29,091 nt of DNA, taken from positions 1 to 29,091 of the IMG/VR virus record IMGVR_UViG_3300021378_000111; one strand, given 5' to 3'. This DNA comes from a virus. Position numbers and translations under genes: made by a program. Positions within the stretch are counted from its first letter, which is position 1. Every line of letters begins with the position of its first letter. Positions 21,173 to 28,745 of this stretch are shown here, one piece after another. The notes under the pieces were generated by a model. The model did no database searches and was not told the DNA's origin. It saw only the letters and a list, made by a program, of their open reading frames with translations.

Positions 21173-21370
21173 ATGGCACTAGATATTAAAAAACAAAACA
21201 AAACATATGAGTTTTCAAATTCAAGTGTTTCAAAAATTATAGCATCAAAAGCAGTTGGTTTAGATGTTATAAGTAGAAATCATGCAAATGATGCAGCTGC
21301 AAAAGCATCTGGATTAGTTAAAGGTGATTTATATCACAATGCAGGAGATTTGAAAATAGTTATAAGTTAA
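21173..21370 (+). CDS. Small virion-associated protein candidate (65 aa)
   Basis: The product ends ANDAAAKASGLVKGDLYHNA then GDLKIVIS. From memory, this A..AA..GL..GDLY....LKIV ending is a short module found at the end of many capsid-associated and fibre proteins of aquatic phages. The gene lies between the capsid terminator and the next virion gene, so a head-decoration role is plausible. It is independently framed by terminators on both sides, suggesting it can be expressed at its own level. Confidence 0.65.
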   Translation: MALDIKKQNKTYEFSNSSVSKIIASKAVGLDVISRNHANDAAAKASGLVKGDLYHNAGDLKIVIS

Positions 21371-21385
21371 GAGTCAAAAGACTAT

Positions 21386-21405
21386 AGCAAGGGTAATACC
21401 TTGCT
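21386..21405 (+). terminator. Stem-loop after the 65-aa gene
   Basis: AGCAAGG (21386-21392) pairs with CCTTGCT (21399-21405) around the loop GTAATA, 16 bp past the stop at 21370. Only three U residues follow, so it is a weak terminator or a processing hairpin. A similar hairpin with a GTAATGGT loop lies at 23311-23330. Confidence 0.5.
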
Positions 21406-21417
21406 TTAGAAATATTA

Positions 21418-21447
21418 ATAATAAATGTACGTAATTACGTATTTTTG
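21418..21447 (+). promoter_or_regulatory. Candidate Bacteroidota-type promoter upstream of 21486
   Basis: TATTTTTG at 21440-21447 matches TAnnTTTG exactly and follows a TACGTAATTACGTA inverted repeat (21428-21441). The next ATG is about 38 bp downstream, and a terminator-like hairpin just upstream makes a fresh start here sensible. No clear -33 box is seen. Confidence 0.4.
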
Positions 21448-21485
21448 ACTATGAATAAATATTATTAAATTTTAAAACCAAACAA

Positions 21486-22505
21486 ATGGAAGATTACACA
21501 ATTGTTGAGAAGTATCAACACACAAAAAAGAATAGCTCAATTGCTATTCGTCCTTATTTTAACTCCAGTAAAGAAAATATGGGGTTAGAACAATATGGCT
21601 TAGCTTTACATGATGGAGTATGGCATCAAGAAAGTTTAGCATGTTTAGAAATGAATGGAGTAAAAAGATATATAACAGGATTAAATGAATTTGATCCTAA
21701 AGTAAAAATGTTACCTCCAGATAAAAAGAAGGCAAAAATTGCAGAAATCAGAAAAGTTGTTTCTGAATTAGAAGCTGAATTAGCAGCAAATCAAGTTGAT
21801 CCAAAAGATAAAGATTTTTGGAATAAACTAACTGTCATGAAACCTGATAATTCTAAATTTTGGGATAAAATAGAATTAAGATGTGGTAATGATCCAGTGT
21901 TTTTAGAGCCAGATGTTGATCCGTATGATAAAATTAAACTATATGCTATTAAAGCAGGGGGGTTTTCTATTGTTGCTAAATCACTATCAGATGCAAAAAA
22001 ATCACAGAATGAACCTAAGTTTTATTTAGATACTGTTAAAGAAACATTAACTACTAGAACAGAACTTACTAAATTAAAAAACAAATCAATTTCATTATTG
22101 CAAAAATTGTATGATACTGATACTACAAAATTAATGTATGTTTCTAAAGTAGTAGATATAGATAGTGTACAATACACTAAAAATACACCTAATGATATTA
22201 TGTATGAAAACATGGATATATATATTACAGGTGAAGGTGCAGAAAACAATAAAAAACGTGCTGCATCAAACTTTTTAGAAGTTGCACAATTAGATATGGA
22301 AGAATTAAAAATTAGAGCATTAATTAAAGATTCATTATACTATAGATTTTTGTTAACTAAAGCTGGTGGATGGATTGAACCAATGGATAGTGGTGTTAGA
22401 TTAGGTAAAAGACCTAATGAATGTTTAGAGTTTCTTAAAGATCCTTTAAATGAAGAAGTGCTTTTATCTTTATTAGATAAAGTTGAACCGTATTGGAATG
22501 CATAA
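21486..22505 (+). CDS. Virion or head-completion protein (339 aa)
   Basis: This soluble 339-residue protein is strongly alpha-helical in the middle (KKKAKIAEIRKVVSELEAEL; LTKLKNKSISLLQKLYDTDT) and has a beta-like N-terminal part (NSSIAIRPYFNSSKENMGLE). It lies directly downstream of the capsid group and ten bases from the next virion gene. Position suggests a head-to-tail connector or internal virion protein. No family is firmly recognised, and the helical centre could be a coiled coil. Confidence 0.7.
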   Translation: MEDYTIVEKYQHTKKNSSIAIRPYFNSSKENMGLEQYGLALHDGVWHQESLACLEMNGVKRYITGLNEFDPKVKMLPPDKKKAKIAEIRKVVSELEAELAANQVDPKDKDFWNKLTVMKPDNSKFWDKIELRCGNDPVFLEPDVDPYDKIKLYAIKAGGFSIVAKSLSDAKKSQNEPKFYLDTVKETLTTRTELTKLKNKSISLLQKLYDTDTTKLMYVSKVVDIDSVQYTKNTPNDIMYENMDIYITGEGAENNKKRAASNFLEVAQLDMEELKIRALIKDSLYYRFLLTKAGGWIEPMDSGVRLGKRPNECLEFLKDPLNEEVLLSLLDKVEPYWNA

Positions 22506-22514
22506 TATATTAAA

Positions 22515-23219
22515 ATGGAAAATAGTACACTCTTAATTAAACTTAAACAAAGACTGAATAAGCTTGATAGCAATGATTATGATAACATTGAATGTTGGCA
22601 ATTTATTGAGGCTTTTAATAAAGCACAAATAGAGTGGTGTAGACGTAATCTACATGGTGGTAATATGTATAAGGAAGGAGATGAGCTATCCAAAAAAAGA
22701 ATAGATGATCTCCAACCTTTACTTATTGAATTATCACTAACGGGATCTACTTCGGATACATATTTTGAAACAAATAATTTTCCAGTTGATCAATATTTAG
22801 AATTTAAAAAGGTAACTGCACAAGCAAAAGATGATTGTTGTAATCCTAGATCAATGACTGTTTATTTAGCAGAGGAAGCTAATGTTCCATTATTATTAAG
22901 AGATCCATTAAAAAATCCTGATTTTGAATGGGGTGAAACATTTTGTACAATGTTAAATAATTCAATAAGAATTTATAGAAATACTAATTTTGATATTGTT
23001 GACCCAGTATTAACATATTATAGAAAACCAACTAACATACAAGTATTAGATTGTGTAAATCCATATAGTGGGTTAGTAAGTACACAAAATGTAAACTGTG
23101 AATTTAAAGATGATTTAGTGGAAGTAATGCTTGATGATACCGCTGCATTAATTGCTGGTGATATAGAGAATATATATCAACAACAAAGAGGTACACAAGC
23201 CGCAGAAAGAAACAATTAA
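22515..23219 (+). CDS. Head-tail connector (adaptor/ring) protein candidate
   Basis: The 234-residue protein begins MENSTLLIKLKQRLNKLDSN, continues DYDNIECWQFIEAFNKAQIE and WCRRNLHGGNMYK, and has a beta-rich second half (KKVTAQAKDDCCNPRSMTVY). From memory this N-terminal helical pattern belongs to a conserved protein after the capsid gene in crAss-like and related Bacteroidota phages, where structural studies place ring or adaptor proteins. It would join portal to tail. The assignment rests on synteny and pattern memory, not on a unique motif. Confidence 0.7.
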   Translation: MENSTLLIKLKQRLNKLDSNDYDNIECWQFIEAFNKAQIEWCRRNLHGGNMYKEGDELSKKRIDDLQPLLIELSLTGSTSDTYFETNNFPVDQYLEFKKVTAQAKDDCCNPRSMTVYLAEEANVPLLLRDPLKNPDFEWGETFCTMLNNSIRIYRNTNFDIVDPVLTYYRKPTNIQVLDCVNPYSGLVSTQNVNCEFKDDLVEVMLDDTAALIAGDIENIYQQQRGTQAAERNN

Positions 23220-23242
23220 TATATTTGTTTTTATTGAAAAGA

Positions 23243-23254
23243 TACGTATATTAT
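23243..23254 (+). promoter_or_regulatory. Second exact copy of the TACGTATATTAT motif
   Basis: TACGTATATTAT lies about 90 bp upstream of the virion gene starting at 23347, with TTTG at 23224 roughly a -33 distance away. The same 12-mer occurs upstream of the scaffold-like gene (18049-18060). This supports a shared late promoter or operator; it remains a candidate. Confidence 0.4.
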
Positions 23255-23310
23255 TATAGTAGCATGTTGTTACGCCAGAGTAAACTGTTTTAAATCTTTT
23301 TATATAACCA

Positions 23311-23330
23311 GAGAGGGTAATGGTCCTCTC
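23311..23330 (+). other. Leader stem-loop before the 492-aa virion gene
   Basis: GAGAGG (23311-23316) pairs with CCTCTC (23325-23330) around GTAATGGT, 16 bp before the ATG at 23347. It is not followed by a U-tract, so it would be a 5'-leader hairpin affecting message stability or translation rather than a terminator. Confidence 0.45.
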
Positions 23331-23346
23331 ACAAATTAAATAAATT

Positions 23347-24825
23347 ATGGCTTATTTTAATCATGCGTTTAACAAAACGTTTGTTGTATCTTCAGTAGAA
23401 GAGAATGCCAATATAGCAACAAGTGCATTGACAGCAGGTCAATTAGCTTTGGTTGATGGTAGTGACTGGGAATCAGTCCAACTTCAAGCAGGAGCTGGTG
23501 TACCAACGATTGTTGATAACTTGGGTTACATTGTGCAAGGTTCATTTTATACTAAAGATACAATTGGAAACAACCCAGGACATGGGGGGTACAAAGAATC
23601 AGTAAAATCTAAAGGATTAAATCCAAGATATATTACTAAACTTTGGAGTACAAACTGTCTTACTGCATCTCAAGCAACAGCTAGCTTATCATTAGCTTCT
23701 GATTGTGCACCATGTGGTAAAACTCAATTTATGAGAATTGATGTGAAGGGATCTCCTGCACTAAGGTTCTTAAATCACAATGCATATGCAATTGCTGACT
23801 CAGCTAATGTATGTTGTATTGATGGACAAGAGTATATTGATCCTGCACTAGTTCTTGGTGCTATGGCAAAAATGGCTCTTGGAGATCCATTAATTAAACC
23901 ATTTGTAGCTGAAGCTGCATTGAATGGTGTTGCTACAGCAACATTATCTGCTGGTGGTACAGGATATGCTGTTGCATCTGACGTTGCAACAACAGGTGGT
24001 GCTTCAGGTTCATCAGGATTAAAAGTAAACATTGATACAGTTGCTGCTGGTGCAGTTGCTACTTTCTCTATTGCAAATGTAGGTAGTGGATATGCTGCAG
24101 CTGATGTAATAACAATTTCCGGTGGTAATGCTGATGCAACATTTATTGTTGATACAGTTAGCGCTGGTGGTGTTGTTGTTTCTGTAACTGATGCAGCTGG
24201 TGAAGTAGTTCAATCTGTTTATACTATTGAAGAAACGCAAGATGGAACATATACTCCTTCTACAACTCCTAATGCAGCTGGTGCGAAAGTATCTGCTGAA
24301 GTGAAGTTTGTTGGTGCATATGTAGACACTGTGTTTGGTAACTGTTCATTTGATACAAGAGATCATTATAACAAAGAACCTGTTGAAATTATTGTTTCAC
24401 AATTAGATGAAACAGGTAATCCATGTAATGATTGTGGCGTAGCTTCAAAAACTCCTGGATCAATGCAACAAACTCAAGGTGAAGAAGTAATTAGAGAATT
24501 AATTATGTCAGAAAGATACCGTCAGTCTCCTTATAATCAAGGAAACGCTGATAGTGCTAGAATCAGACAAATTGAATTATCTGATGAGCTTTTAGCTGCT
24601 GTAGATAGAACTGCTACATATAGAGCATATTATGTTCAGCACTCAGTACCTAGATTTAACAACCCAACAGGGGTGTTTGATAATGACCAATACCAATATA
24701 AGATTTATGTAAAATGTTCTGATGCAGCCGCACAAACTGCAGTAGAAAAATTACTTACTAATATTGCTAACTGGGCAGGTGATAATGGAAATAAGATTTC
24801 TGTTGAAACAAACGCTTACTGGTAG
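23347..24825 (+). CDS. Virion structural protein with inserted Gly/Ala beta domain (492 aa)
   Basis: This abundant-looking structural protein has an N-terminal beta-rich part, scattered cysteines (CAPCGK, CCIDGQ, CNDCG) and a conserved-looking C-terminal part with EEVIRELIMSERYRQSPYNQ and YRAYYVQHSVPRFNNPTGVF. Residues about 198-285 form a Gly/Ala/Val-rich insertion with a twofold repeat, LSAGGTGYAVASDV... and ANVGSGYAAADVIT..., resembling Ig-like or beta-sandwich decorations. Candidates are a tail tube/sheath or head decoration; I cannot choose. A leader hairpin precedes it and a strong terminator follows. Confidence 0.75.
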   Translation: MAYFNHAFNKTFVVSSVEENANIATSALTAGQLALVDGSDWESVQLQAGAGVPTIVDNLGYIVQGSFYTKDTIGNNPGHGGYKESVKSKGLNPRYITKLWSTNCLTASQATASLSLASDCAPCGKTQFMRIDVKGSPALRFLNHNAYAIADSANVCCIDGQEYIDPALVLGAMAKMALGDPLIKPFVAEAALNGVATATLSAGGTGYAVASDVATTGGASGSSGLKVNIDTVAAGAVATFSIANVGSGYAAADVITISGGNADATFIVDTVSAGGVVVSVTDAAGEVVQSVYTIEETQDGTYTPSTTPNAAGAKVSAEVKFVGAYVDTVFGNCSFDTRDHYNKEPVEIIVSQLDETGNPCNDCGVASKTPGSMQQTQGEEVIRELIMSERYRQSPYNQGNADSARIRQIELSDELLAAVDRTATYRAYYVQHSVPRFNNPTGVFDNDQYQYKIYVKCSDAAAQTAVEKLLTNIANWAGDNGNKISVETNAYW

Positions 24826-24850
24826 GATATTTAATATCTTAAATTTAATT

Positions 24851-24886
24851 AGAGCAGGGGTGATAAACTCCTGCTCTTTTTATTTT
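24851..24886 (+). terminator. Strong Rho-independent terminator
   Basis: AGAGCAGGGGT pairs with ACTCCTGCTCT around GATAA (one G-U pair), followed by TTTTTATTTT. The stem begins 25 bp past the stop of the 492-aa gene. Stem, loop size and U-tract all fit an intrinsic terminator. Confidence 0.9.
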
Positions 24887-24942
24887 ATATATTCTTGTTT
24901 TTTTTGTATATTATCTATATAGTGTATTAAAGCAAATAAAAA

Positions 24943-25518
24943 ATGGCAAGCAGACATATATTAAGTTTAGAAATTCCTACAGTATCTAACTGTGATTTAT
25001 TATGTATTAAAGATACAAGTCAATATTCATCAGAGTTAGCTGTGGATTGTGAAGAACTGTTAATAACGTTGCCGGGATATTCTGTACCTGTACTTGTTAA
25101 AGTAGATAAAAACTTTGATATGTGTTTAACTGCATGTACAATGGCACTGCAAACAAAAGATTGTGGAACCACGCAAGATAAAATTCCTGATGGAATATAC
25201 ATTGTTAAATACAGTGTATCTCCAAACTCTAAAGTATATGTAGAATATAACCACTTAAGAGTAACTGAATTACTTACTACTTATTATGAAGTATTATGTG
25301 ATTTAAATGTACAAGCTTGCCAGCCTGATTCAGATAAAGAAGCATTGCTTTCTGAAATGTATTACATAAAAACTATGATTGATGCAGCAGTAGCTAATGT
25401 AGAATATTGTCAATCATCAGCTCATGGTATGCAATTATATAGTTATGCAAAACAAAGGTTGAATAAGATCTCATGTCCAACAGGAAACTGCGGATCAAGT
25501 TCAAAATATTTAATTTAA
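24943..25518 (+). CDS. Cysteine-rich virion-region protein (191 aa)
   Basis: The 191-residue protein has a beta-rich N-terminal half with many cysteines (SNCDLLCIKDTSQYSS; CLTACTMALQTKDCGTTQDK) and a helical C-terminal part with YCQSSAHGMQLYSYAKQRLN. Its cysteines and sandwich-like pattern recall the neighbouring 492-aa protein. It begins a post-terminator group running into the fibre genes, so a tail or fibre-attachment role is plausible. No family is recognised. Confidence 0.7.
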   Translation: MASRHILSLEIPTVSNCDLLCIKDTSQYSSELAVDCEELLITLPGYSVPVLVKVDKNFDMCLTACTMALQTKDCGTTQDKIPDGIYIVKYSVSPNSKVYVEYNHLRVTELLTTYYEVLCDLNVQACQPDSDKEALLSEMYYIKTMIDAAVANVEYCQSSAHGMQLYSYAKQRLNKISCPTGNCGSSSKYLI

Positions 25519-25529
25519 ACCAACACAAA

Positions 25530-25709
25530 ATGGCAAATTGTGCTCACTGTAATAAAGTATTTACTTGTGGATGTCAAAAAGCTAGTTTAGGAAATGGAGT
25601 AATAGTATGTAAACAATGTAAAGCAAAAGCTGAAGCAAATGTATCAACATCAAGAGACTTAAATTTAGAGCTAGCAAAACAACAGATACAAGATTTAAGG
25701 AATAAGTAA
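25530..25709 (+). CDS. Small zinc-ribbon protein (59 aa)
   Basis: The start is ATG 25530, which follows the usual A-rich leader; an upstream in-frame start at 25473 would lie inside the previous gene. The protein begins MANCAHCNKVFTCGCQKASL and continues GNGVIVCKQCKAKAEANVST. Paired CAHC and CKQC, plus CGC, make a zinc ribbon, followed by a helical tail (LELAKQQIQDLRNK) that could be a coiled coil. Small zinc-binding accessory proteins also occur before fibre genes in related phages, from memory; the role is unknown. Confidence 0.75.
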   Translation: MANCAHCNKVFTCGCQKASLGNGVIVCKQCKAKAEANVSTSRDLNLELAKQQIQDLRNK

Positions 25710-25716
25710 ATAAAAT

Positions 25717-26262
25717 ATGGCAACATCAACTATTGTAGCATCATCAAATGCAGCTCAAGAAAAAGAGCTTAGATTGTTAAAGCAAATTAAGGTTGAGCAA
25801 AATTTTGCTAATCAAGCTTATGCAAACTTTAAATCAATTAAGTTTGGTATTGCTTCTTGTTGTTACACCGATTTTGTTAATGCAATAATTGAAAAAGAAC
25901 TATGTGATTGGCAAAATGCAGCAAGTAATAAAATTGTAGTTGCAACAGAAGAAAAAGGAGTATTTGTAGAACCATTAGCTTCAGTAAACACAAAAGCAAG
26001 TCAGTCTTGCCCAAGTGTACCAACTAATGTTTGTACTATAATTGATTTGGCAGAAATAGTAGCTGATACGGGTACATTCACTTTTTGTCAAGATGCACCT
26101 TTATCTGTATGGACTATTACTCATAATTTGGGTAAATTTCCTTCAGTAACGGTAGTAGATAGTGGAAACAGTACAGTAATAGGAGACGTGGATTATACTA
26201 ACTCAAACATATTAACAGTAACATTTGCATCAGCCTTTTCAGGTTGTGCATATTTAAATTAA
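25717..26262 (+). CDS. Fibre-associated virion protein with tail-fibre-type C-terminal domain
   Basis: Residues 1-60 are helical (QEKELRLLKQIKVEQNFANQ), probably anchoring or trimerising. The last 60 residues form a beta module: FCQDAPLSVWTITHNLGKFP, then SVTVVDSGNSTVIGDVDYTN, ending FSGCAYLN. The W-I-x-H-x-L-G pattern is a common fibre C-terminal module of aquatic phages and reappears in the next gene as WTVNHGLG. A fibre, spike or attachment role is likely. It lies 21 bp upstream of the large fibre gene. Confidence 0.75.
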   Translation: MATSTIVASSNAAQEKELRLLKQIKVEQNFANQAYANFKSIKFGIASCCYTDFVNAIIEKELCDWQNAASNKIVVATEEKGVFVEPLASVNTKASQSCPSVPTNVCTIIDLAEIVADTGTFTFCQDAPLSVWTITHNLGKFPSVTVVDSGNSTVIGDVDYTNSNILTVTFASAFSGCAYLN

Positions 26263-26283
26263 AAATAATAAATATATAAAACA

Positions 26284-28665
26284 ATGGCAGCAATAAAATT
26301 TTTAAACTCAATTTCACTAGAAGGAAGTCAGATACAAAACTTCCTCGTACAACCCGTTGGTACAGCACCTACCGTATACGGAGTTGGTCAGTTATATTAT
26401 GATACTGCTACCAACAAGTTAAGATTAAGAAATAACACAGGATGGGTAGATGTAACTACTGGTGCAGATGGGGATACTACTTATAGTTTAGATGTACCTT
26501 CTGGAACCACAAATATAAATTTAAAAGGAAATGATGGAACAGATGATGCAATTACATTAGTTGGTGGTACAAACATTACATTAACTAGAGATAGTGCTTC
26601 ACAAATAACAATTGATACTACTACAACTGATGCAGTAACTTCTGTTGCTAAATCAACAAATAATGCTTTAAAAGGTATTGAAGTTAATCCTACTACAGGT
26701 AATGTAATAGTTGGATTAGATATTGCTAATCAAACGGCATTAGGAGCAACTGCATCAACTACAGATAGGTTATTAATTTATGATGTAGATACATCAACAA
26801 ATAAATATGTTACAGTTGCAGAAATAAATGCTGCTGGAACAACAGGAGATATAACAAGAGTTGATATAACAGCAGGAAATGGTTTAAGTGGTACATCCGT
26901 AGATACAACTCAAGGAGAACACATTCAAACTTTAACTGTTGGATCAGGTGATGGTATAGCTATTACAACTGGTGCAGTAAATGTAGATTATTCAGGTTCA
27001 GATAACGTAATTTTATCAGCAACAGATGGTACTAGTTTAGGTACATTACAGGTTACAGATAAAGTATTAATTTCTGATGCAACAGATTCAAATGCAAAAT
27101 ATGTAAATATTTCACAGTTACCATCTTCAGGTGGTACAGTAACTTCAGTTGCAGTAACAGATGGTTATTTGATAGACAGTTCAGTTGCAAACCCAACAGC
27201 AGCAGCAAACATAACATTAGATGTTGATGCTAGTGAGTTAGTTGATATGACTCAAACAATGTTAACAACTGATGAATTCTTTGTATTAGATGTTTCTGAG
27301 ACAGGAAAAGATCAAGGAAAGAGAAAAGCTGCAGGAGAAATAGGTTTAAGTATATTTAATAATGATGCAGGATTTATTACTTCTTCTAGTGTAGTAACAT
27401 ACACATTACCAGTTTCAGCTGGTGGTGCAAATTCAGCAGTAGTAACACTTGATGCAAGTTCAGGTACTGATAGTACTCTTACTATTGCAGGTACTCCAAG
27501 TGAAATAGAAATTACTGAATCTACAGGTAATAATGGTACTATTACTATTGGGTTACCAGATGATGTAACAATTGCAGGTGATTTAACTGTTAATGGAGGT
27601 GCTATTAAGTTATCAAATGCAGCAACAGATATAGATCTTATAGATAACAACACTTCTGCATTATCATTTGACGCTTCAGGTAAATCAGGTATTTTAGAAA
27701 TAGATACTACAAATGGTCAAGAGGCAGTAAATATGTCTGGAGTATTGAAGGTAACAGGTACAGGTCAATCAAGTTTTGGAGGTCAAGTAACAGTTCCTAC
27801 AACACCTAGTGCAGCAACTGATGCAGCTTCTAAAGCTTTTGTTTTATCTGAAACAGCAGGAGTAGGTACATTCCAAGGAGCATATAATGCAAGTACTAAC
27901 ATACCAGCACTAAGTGGTGGTGGTAACGTTGCAATGAATCAAGGTGATTTTTATGTAGTAAGTGTTGCAGGTAATGCATTCTTTAGTACACAATTAGAAC
28001 CAGGTGATTTTATATTTGCAGATGCAGATATATTAGCAGGATCATCTCCTGCATTGTCTGACTATACTGTTGTAATAGCAGATCAGAATATAGCAGGTGC
28101 AGGATCTTCAGATGGTACAACAAGTAAAGGTGTTGCTGGTTTTGATAGTGCAAACTTTAGTGTAACTGCAAATGGATGGGTACAAATAACAGATGTAACA
28201 TTAGGTACAGAAACATCAGGTAACTATACAGCTACTGTAGCAGAATCTACAAGTAATAATAGATTAGGTATAGATGTATCAGGTGCAACAGGTGAAGGTC
28301 AAGCTGCTGTAGTAGGTTTAGATATTATTGGTAGAACACAAGATACTTCACCAGCATCAGGTGATTCATTACTTATATATGATACATCAGCATCAACTAA
28401 TAAAAGAGTAACAGTTGAAAATTTAGCTAAACAATTACCAGCTGTAACAAGTTTTGCAGATGATTATCCAGCTACATCAGTATCATCTTGGACAGTTAAT
28501 CATGGTTTAGGAACTGAAGATGTTTTAGTTCAGGTATTTTTAAAATCTACAGGAGCAAATGTTTATCCAGATATTGTAAGAACGGATGTTGATAATGTTA
28601 CTATTAATTGTTCTGCAGCACAAAGTGTTGATAGTTTAAGAGTATTAGTTACAGCTTTAGCTTAA
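26284..28665 (+). CDS. Tail fibre protein (793 aa)
   Basis: This long, Thr/Ser/Gly/Asp-rich beta protein is a typical fibre. It starts MAAIKFLNSISLEGSQIQNF, then GVGQLYYDTATNKLRLRNNT, a common N-terminal attachment pattern. Four copies of a short module (TDRLLIYDVDTSTNKYVTV near 160, TDKVLISDATDSNAKYVNI near 258, TDEFFVLDVS near 329, GDSLLIYDTSASTNKRVTV near 693) occur along the shaft. A TPSAATDAASKAFV segment precedes the distal half. The C-terminus SSWTVNHGLGTEDVLVQVFL is the same type of module as in the preceding gene. It probably binds the host surface. Confidence 0.85.
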   Translation: MAAIKFLNSISLEGSQIQNFLVQPVGTAPTVYGVGQLYYDTATNKLRLRNNTGWVDVTTGADGDTTYSLDVPSGTTNINLKGNDGTDDAITLVGGTNITLTRDSASQITIDTTTTDAVTSVAKSTNNALKGIEVNPTTGNVIVGLDIANQTALGATASTTDRLLIYDVDTSTNKYVTVAEINAAGTTGDITRVDITAGNGLSGTSVDTTQGEHIQTLTVGSGDGIAITTGAVNVDYSGSDNVILSATDGTSLGTLQVTDKVLISDATDSNAKYVNISQLPSSGGTVTSVAVTDGYLIDSSVANPTAAANITLDVDASELVDMTQTMLTTDEFFVLDVSETGKDQGKRKAAGEIGLSIFNNDAGFITSSSVVTYTLPVSAGGANSAVVTLDASSGTDSTLTIAGTPSEIEITESTGNNGTITIGLPDDVTIAGDLTVNGGAIKLSNAATDIDLIDNNTSALSFDASGKSGILEIDTTNGQEAVNMSGVLKVTGTGQSSFGGQVTVPTTPSAATDAASKAFVLSETAGVGTFQGAYNASTNIPALSGGGNVAMNQGDFYVVSVAGNAFFSTQLEPGDFIFADADILAGSSPALSDYTVVIADQNIAGAGSSDGTTSKGVAGFDSANFSVTANGWVQITDVTLGTETSGNYTATVAESTSNNRLGIDVSGATGEGQAAVVGLDIIGRTQDTSPASGDSLLIYDTSASTNKRVTVENLAKQLPAVTSFADDYPATSVSSWTVNHGLGTEDVLVQVFLKSTGANVYPDIVRTDVDNVTINCSAAQSVDSLRVLVTALA

Positions 28666-28687
28666 ACATAACATAAAATTACAAGGG

Positions 28688-28718
28688 TTAAAGTATTTTA
28701 ATTAATACTTTAATTTTT
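28688..28718 (+). terminator. AT-rich terminator after the fibre gene
   Basis: TTAAAGTATT (28688-28697) pairs perfectly with AATACTTTAA (28704-28713) around TTAATT, followed by TTTTT (28714-28718). The stem is weak in G/C but long, and it lies 22 bp past the fibre stop. Confidence 0.6.
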
Positions 28719-28719
28719 G

Positions 28720-28727
28720 TACATTTG
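28720..28727 (+). promoter_or_regulatory. Candidate Bacteroidota-type -7 box before the last gene
   Basis: TACATTTG matches TAnnTTTG exactly and lies right after the fibre terminator, 18 bp before the ATG at 28746. Terminator followed at once by promoter would give the second fibre independent expression. The -33 element is not clear. Confidence 0.45.
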
Positions 28728-28745
28728 AAATTAAAAGTAGGATAA

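Noticed and set aside
27312-27653. 113-aa minus-strand frame within the fibre gene
   Set aside because: It is a low-complexity antisense shadow of the Thr/Ser/Gly-rich fibre. No other leftward gene exists in this arm.
13030-28665. Alternative genetic code (TAG or TGA reassigned)
   Set aside because: The terminase, portal, capsid and fibre frames are uninterrupted under the standard code, and stops of all three kinds end genes at sensible junctions.
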